From: Schleiferilactobacillus shenzhenensis LY-73
GTDB lineage: Bacteria; Bacillota; Bacilli; Lactobacillales; Lactobacillaceae
Length of the DNA: 64,000 nucleotides
Direction: 5' to 3'
NCBI RefSeq assembly: GCF_000469325.1
Contig: NZ_KI271587.1
Location: 73,604-137,603 of the forward strand
Below, piece by piece: positions 58,842-64,000 of this stretch. The number at the start of each line of letters is the position of its first letter. The first letter of the stretch is position 1. The translations under genes were made by a program, and so were the position numbers. The notes below the pieces were generated by a model. The model saw only the letters and a program-made list of their open reading frames with translations, ran no database searches and was not told where the DNA came from.

Positions 58842-61800
58842 TTATGCGTTCTTTTTAGCGCGCGGCCGCCACCAAATACCGATGGCGAGCAAACTACTCA
58901 AGACTAAGGTCCAGCCAATGTACTGCCAGAGTTCCTCGGTAACGTCACCGGTTTGCGGCAGCGTACCGTGGGCCCCTTGGCGCTCGTTCGTCTTGGTGCC
59001 CAGCGTGGTCACGCCGGACTGGCCTGCCGCACTGCCATTAGCCGTCGCACCACCACCGGCGCTAGGTGTCACCGGTGTTGGCGCTGGCGCGGGTTGCGGA
59101 CTCGGCTGTGGGGTTGGCGTTGGGTTCGGTGTCGGATTTGGCGTTGGGCCTGGTGTTGGCTTCGGTGTCGGGTTCGGCACGGGTACCGGCGGATCACTGG
59201 TCTGCACCTTTACGGTCTTTTGTTTGTGCGGATGGACTGTCACCGGGTGGGCCTCCGGATCGATGGCATAACCGCTGGGCGGCGTCACTTCTTTATAGAG
59301 ATAATGGCCTTGGGATAAGCCGGTGAACCGCATGATACCGTTGTTGTCCGACTGGCGGGCAGCAACTTTAACAGTCGCCTTGCTCGTCTGCCGATAGAGG
59401 GCATAGGTCGCTCCTGCCAGCGGTTTCTGCGGTTTATCAGCGGCCGTCTTTTGCAGCAGCAGTGTCGCTGTCGCCGGCTTGATAGGAGCGGCGGGCTTGT
59501 CGGTGGTCGTCACGGTAGCAGTGCCGCCGGCCGTGACAGTGAAGGGATAAGACTGCGTATTCAAGGCGTAGCCATCCGCCGCACGGGTCTCCCGCACCTG
59601 GTAACTGCCGGGGGCTAAACCGCTGATCACCACCCGGCCCTGGGCATCGGTGATCCCGCTGGCCACCGGCTGCGCCGGAGCTAAAGCGGTCAAGACCGTG
59701 TACTGCGCACCGGCGACCGGTTTCTGTCCATCATCAGCGGCCGTCTTCGTCAGGATCAGCGTCCCGGGACCGCTGGGCACGATCGGCGTGGGCGTCGGCG
59801 GCGTCTTTTCGTCCGGCACGGTCAGCGCGGTCGTTTTCTTCCCTTGAATCGTTACCTGATACTGCTGGGTATTGCGCAGATAGCCCTGGGGGGCAGTCTT
59901 CTCCTGGACCGTATACTGGCCAGGGGCGAGTTTCGCCACGGTCGCTTGGCCCGACTGGGTCGTGGTGTAATCGCCGACCGGGGTGCCGGAAGGCCCGGTC
60001 ACCGTGAAGACCGCCCCGGCCAAAGGCTGGCCCTGGGTATCCGTCTTCGTTAGCGTCAGTGTCCCAACCGTCGGCTCCACCGGCGTCTTCACGTCTGTCA
60101 CAGATACCTTAGCGGTTTTATCCGCGACCACAGTGACGTGATGGGCCGTCTTATCTTGTGCATAGCCCTGGGGCGCTTTGACTTCCGTCAGCGTGTATTT
60201 CCCTGGGACCAGCTTGGCGAAGGTGATTTGACCGACCTTATCGGTCACCGCCGTTTGAGCTGCCGTACCGTCTTTATCGTTCGGTGCCAACTGATAACGC
60301 GCGCCAGCTACCGGATCATGCCCGTCCGTCTTTGTCAGCTGCACCGTTCCCGTGGGGTGCACGATCGGCGTCTTCACGTCTGTCACGGGTACCTTAGCGG
60401 TTTTATCCGCGACCACAGTGACGTGATGAACCGTCTTATCTTGTTCGTAGCCTTGGGGCGCTTTGACTTCCGTCAGCGTGTATTTCCCTGGTACCAGCTT
60501 AGTAAAGGTGATTTGACCATCTTTGTCGGTGGTTGCCGTCTGGGCGGCCGTCCCGTCTTTATCGTTCGGTGCCAGCTGATAACGCGCGCCGGCCACTGGG
60601 TCATGCCCGTCCGTCTTTGTCAGTTGCACGGTCCCCGTGGGGTGTACGACCGGTGTTCTCTCATCGGTCACCGTCACCTTCGCCGTTTGGCCAGCCGTCA
60701 CAGTGACGGACTGGTCCGCCGCTGCTTGGTAGCCATCAGGGGCTTTCGTTTCGTGCAGCGTATACTTGCCCGCCGGCACTTTCGCCAGCACCGCCTGCCC
60801 CTGCTTATCCGTCGCGGCTTGGCCGACCTGCTTTTTATGGGTATTGATGAGGGCGAAAGCGGCCCCGGCCAGCGGTTGCTTTTGCTGATTGACCTTGGTA
60901 ATCGCCACGGTCCCCGTCGTGGGCTGAGGGGCAACGGGTTTATCCGTCGCGGTCACCGCCACGGGGTGATCAACGCCCTGGCCTTGGGGCAGCACGACCC
61001 GCTGAGGCGTCGTGTCCAGTTGATAGCCGTTTGGTGCCTTCGTTTCAATTAAATAATATGTACCGATGACCAGGCTGCCGATCTTAAGCGTCCCGTCAGT
61101 GCTGGTAGTCAACGTCGTAATGTCCTGCCCGTTATAGTCCTTCGTCACGGGGACTTTGTCCGCATTGACCAGCCGGTACTGGGCATTGGGCAGTACCCGC
61201 TGATCCGCTGCGCTCCTTTTGGTCAGGATAATGGAATCCAGCTTGTCTGCCGTAACGTGGCTGGTCGTTCCGTCCGTCTCGGTGGCGTTCGCCGTGAGCG
61301 GTTGAGCTAAGGTGCTTGCTTTCATGGTCATGGCGCTTGTCCAGGTGTTGGCCTGATTTTCAATGACCGCGGGCTTCGTGAGGAGGACAAAATTCATGGC
61401 TTCATGAACGGGCTGCTTAAACGTAAATTGGACAACGGTGCCGCCGTCGGCTTGCGGTACCGGTGTGACTGTATAGGCACTCGGGGCCAAGGTGCCGGCG
61501 CTTTGAAACGGATTAGTCATATCGTTGTTCGGATATTGACCGTGGGTAATGGTCGCGGACTGGTAAGTTTGGTTCGGACTCAAGGTGAAACTGGCTACCG
61601 CCTGTGCCCAGGTGCTGGTCCCGGGATTCACCGCCCCGTTCCACGTCAGCTGGGTCGCGTCCTTACTGGTGTCGTTGGTATTGCCGCCTTGGCGGCCGCT
61701 GATCCAGCCAATCTGGTTGATCTGGGCATGATGATTATTACCGCCATCAGTCGACCCATACGCAATGAAGCTAAAACTGCCGTGGCGGTCTTTCAAGCTC

Positions 61801-62264
61801 TGCAGGGCGTCATTGAACTGAATCGTGCCCGTGTGACTGCCTGGTTTGATAGAGAAATGCCCAACGGTTTGATTATCGAAAGACAGATCCTTTTGCTGGG
61901 TCTCTTTGATCTGCAAGTTGCTCGGCAAGGTGAACGTCGCCGTGGTCTGCCCATTGATCGTTTGATCATCAGCCGCCGCCCACTGATAGGTGACGTCGTA
62001 GGCATTATAGGCATACAGGACGGCCGTATGGCTCACCGTCTTGTTGGTCGTCGGGTCGGTCACCGCCGCGGCGTCCGCCGTCAAACCAGTGATATTCGGC
62101 CCGGCGGCGTCCACGACGGCCGTGGGCAGACTGCCCAAGCTGCCGATAAGAAGAATCAACACCATCACCCAATTACCAATACGATGAAGAATTGTCCCAT
62201 TTCTGTGCAAATTGACACTGCCAGCTTTCCTTCTGTTTTTCCATCCCAGCCCCCAAACTGACAT
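58842..62264 (-). CDS. LPQTG-anchored surface protein with Cna-B repeats
   Basis: 1140 residues. A signal region (about 28-52), a unique domain (about 55-340), seven Cna-B/SpaA-type repeats (about 345-1015; each ends like YTLTEVKAPQGY), a Pro-rich wall-spanning linker (about 1022-1065), and a sorting signal LPQTGD, helix, RPRAKKNA at the end. Sortase would link it to peptidoglycan. Repeats three and four are nearly identical. The start at 62264 lacks a clear ribosome site; a later TTG is possible. A role as adhesin or pilin-like protein is likely, but no sortase gene is near. Confidence 0.88.
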   Translation of the reverse strand: MSVWGLGWKNRRKAGSVNLHRNGTILHRIGNWVMVLILLIGSLGSLPTAVVDAAGPNITGLTADAAAVTDPTTNKTVSHTAVLYAYNAYDVTYQWAAADDQTINGQTTATFTLPSNLQIKETQQKDLSFDNQTVGHFSIKPGSHTGTIQFNDALQSLKDRHGSFSFIAYGSTDGGNNHHAQINQIGWISGRQGGNTNDTSKDATQLTWNGAVNPGTSTWAQAVASFTLSPNQTYQSATITHGQYPNNDMTNPFQSAGTLAPSAYTVTPVPQADGGTVVQFTFKQPVHEAMNFVLLTKPAVIENQANTWTSAMTMKASTLAQPLTANATETDGTTSHVTADKLDSIILTKRSAADQRVLPNAQYRLVNADKVPVTKDYNGQDITTLTTSTDGTLKIGSLVIGTYYLIETKAPNGYQLDTTPQRVVLPQGQGVDHPVAVTATDKPVAPQPTTGTVAITKVNQQKQPLAGAAFALINTHKKQVGQAATDKQGQAVLAKVPAGKYTLHETKAPDGYQAAADQSVTVTAGQTAKVTVTDERTPVVHPTGTVQLTKTDGHDPVAGARYQLAPNDKDGTAAQTATTDKDGQITFTKLVPGKYTLTEVKAPQGYEQDKTVHHVTVVADKTAKVPVTDVKTPIVHPTGTVQLTKTDGHDPVAGARYQLAPNDKDGTAAQTAVTDKVGQITFAKLVPGKYTLTEVKAPQGYAQDKTAHHVTVVADKTAKVSVTDVKTPVEPTVGTLTLTKTDTQGQPLAGAVFTVTGPSGTPVGDYTTTQSGQATVAKLAPGQYTVQEKTAPQGYLRNTQQYQVTIQGKKTTALTVPDEKTPPTPTPIVPSGPGTLILTKTAADDGQKPVAGAQYTVLTALAPAQPVASGITDAQGRVVISGLAPGSYQVRETRAADGYALNTQSYPFTVTAGGTATVTTTDKPAAPIKPATATLLLQKTAADKPQKPLAGATYALYRQTSKATVKVAARQSDNNGIMRFTGLSQGHYLYKEVTPPSGYAIDPEAHPVTVHPHKQKTVKVQTSDPPVPVPNPTPKPTPGPTPNPTPNPTPTPQPSPQPAPAPTPVTPSAGGGATANGSAAGQSGVTTLGTKTNERQGAHGTLPQTGDVTEELWQYIGWTLVLSSLLAIGIWWRPRAKKNA
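60081..60650. repeat. Tandem duplication of a 285-bp Cna-B unit
   Basis: 60081-60365 and 60366-60650 are near-identical copies of a 95-residue unit (TGTVQLTKTDGHDPVAGARY then QLAPNDKDGTAAQTA). They differ in scattered bases only, so the duplication or a gene conversion is recent. Confidence 0.85.
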
Positions 62265-62336
62265 GACAGTTGTTATACAATTCCATGGTAGCCTTGCCCC
62301 TTACCCGGCGCAAGGCCATGAGCGCGTTGAGACACC

Positions 62337-62370
62337 AAAAAAGCGCTGCCTTAAAGAACGGGCAGCGCTG
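62337..62370 (-). terminator. Terminator of purA
   Basis: On the minus strand AGCGCTGCC pairs with GGCAGCGCT across CGTTCTTTAA, followed by TTTTTTGG. Confidence 0.85.
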
Positions 62371-62384
62371 AGTAATCATGTTAT

Positions 62385-64000
<1,616 letters not shown>

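Noticed and set aside
60081..60650. CRISPR-like repeats
   Set aside because: The repetition is a tandem protein-domain duplication in frame, without short repeats and spacers. No CRISPR array was seen anywhere in the window.

Overview
The window is a chromosomal segment of a Gram-positive lactic acid bacterium, most likely a high-GC member of the Lactobacillaceae (roughly 55-60 % GC by eye). The evidence is a mannose-class PTS followed by DUF956 genes, a mevalonate-pathway kinase, a lactate-oxidase-like flavoprotein, a MutY without its iron-sulfur cysteines, an LPQTG-anchored wall protein, an HrtBA-type heme pump, and AGGAGG-like ribosome sites before nearly every gene. The species cannot be read from the sequence. 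No tRNA, rRNA or CRISPR array was seen.

Layout. 1-2117: end of a gluconate kinase gene and a frameshifted gluconate permease. 2409-7290: YczE-like membrane protein, a three-gene flavin redox operon (FMN-binding lipid-side protein, ApbE, ferric-reductase-like protein) and an ArsB/SLC13-type permease. 7465-8496: operon of a secreted protein and a small membrane protein (module A). 8658-13957: penicillin-binding protein 1A and two anchored surface proteins. 14059-14676: small membrane protein and remnants of an ABC transporter and possibly a sugar kinase. 14923-19442: manA, VanZ-like, TetR, SGNH hydrolase, TIM-barrel protein, membrane Mrr-like protein. 19593-23642: mannose PTS operon with two DUF956 genes and a frameshifted IID gene under a cre-like site. 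24014-27120: mutY and, divergently, a metal P-type ATPase under a PerR/Fur-like box. 27219-36449: mostly housekeeping and hypothetical genes, including alkyladenine glycosylase, a coiled-coil/3D-domain secreted protein, lactate oxidase and mvaK2. 36695-39412: ilvE with an IS element inserted at its stop codon.

39811-41956: a structured leader ahead of a cation/proton antiporter, and a glycosyltransferase. 42309-43724: CsbD, AbrB and ThiD/PdxK genes. 44311-48221: a long palindrome, a second secreted-protein/small-membrane-protein pair (module B) divergent from an Rgg-type regulator, then two CPBP membrane proteases. 48413-51118: a broken XRE gene and an hrtRBA-like heme efflux operon with two operators. 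51142-57434: a lower-GC four-gene operon (P-loop kinase, membrane glycosyltransferase, A-T-C nonribosomal peptide synthetase, MFS exporter) that looks like an uncharacterised biosynthetic cluster. 57542-58785: PadR and DUF1129 genes with a palindromic operator. 58842-62264: LPQTG protein with seven Cna-B-type repeats, two of them nearly identical. 62385-63689: purA.

The strongest candidates for something undescribed are the NRPS/glycosyltransferase/kinase cluster, the two secreted/membrane-protein modules (one next to an Rgg regulator and CPBP proteases), the flavin redox operon, and the attenuator-like leader ahead of the antiporter. Three transporter or regulator genes (gntP, the mannose IID gene, the XRE gene) are broken; for each, either true decay or an assembly error is possible.
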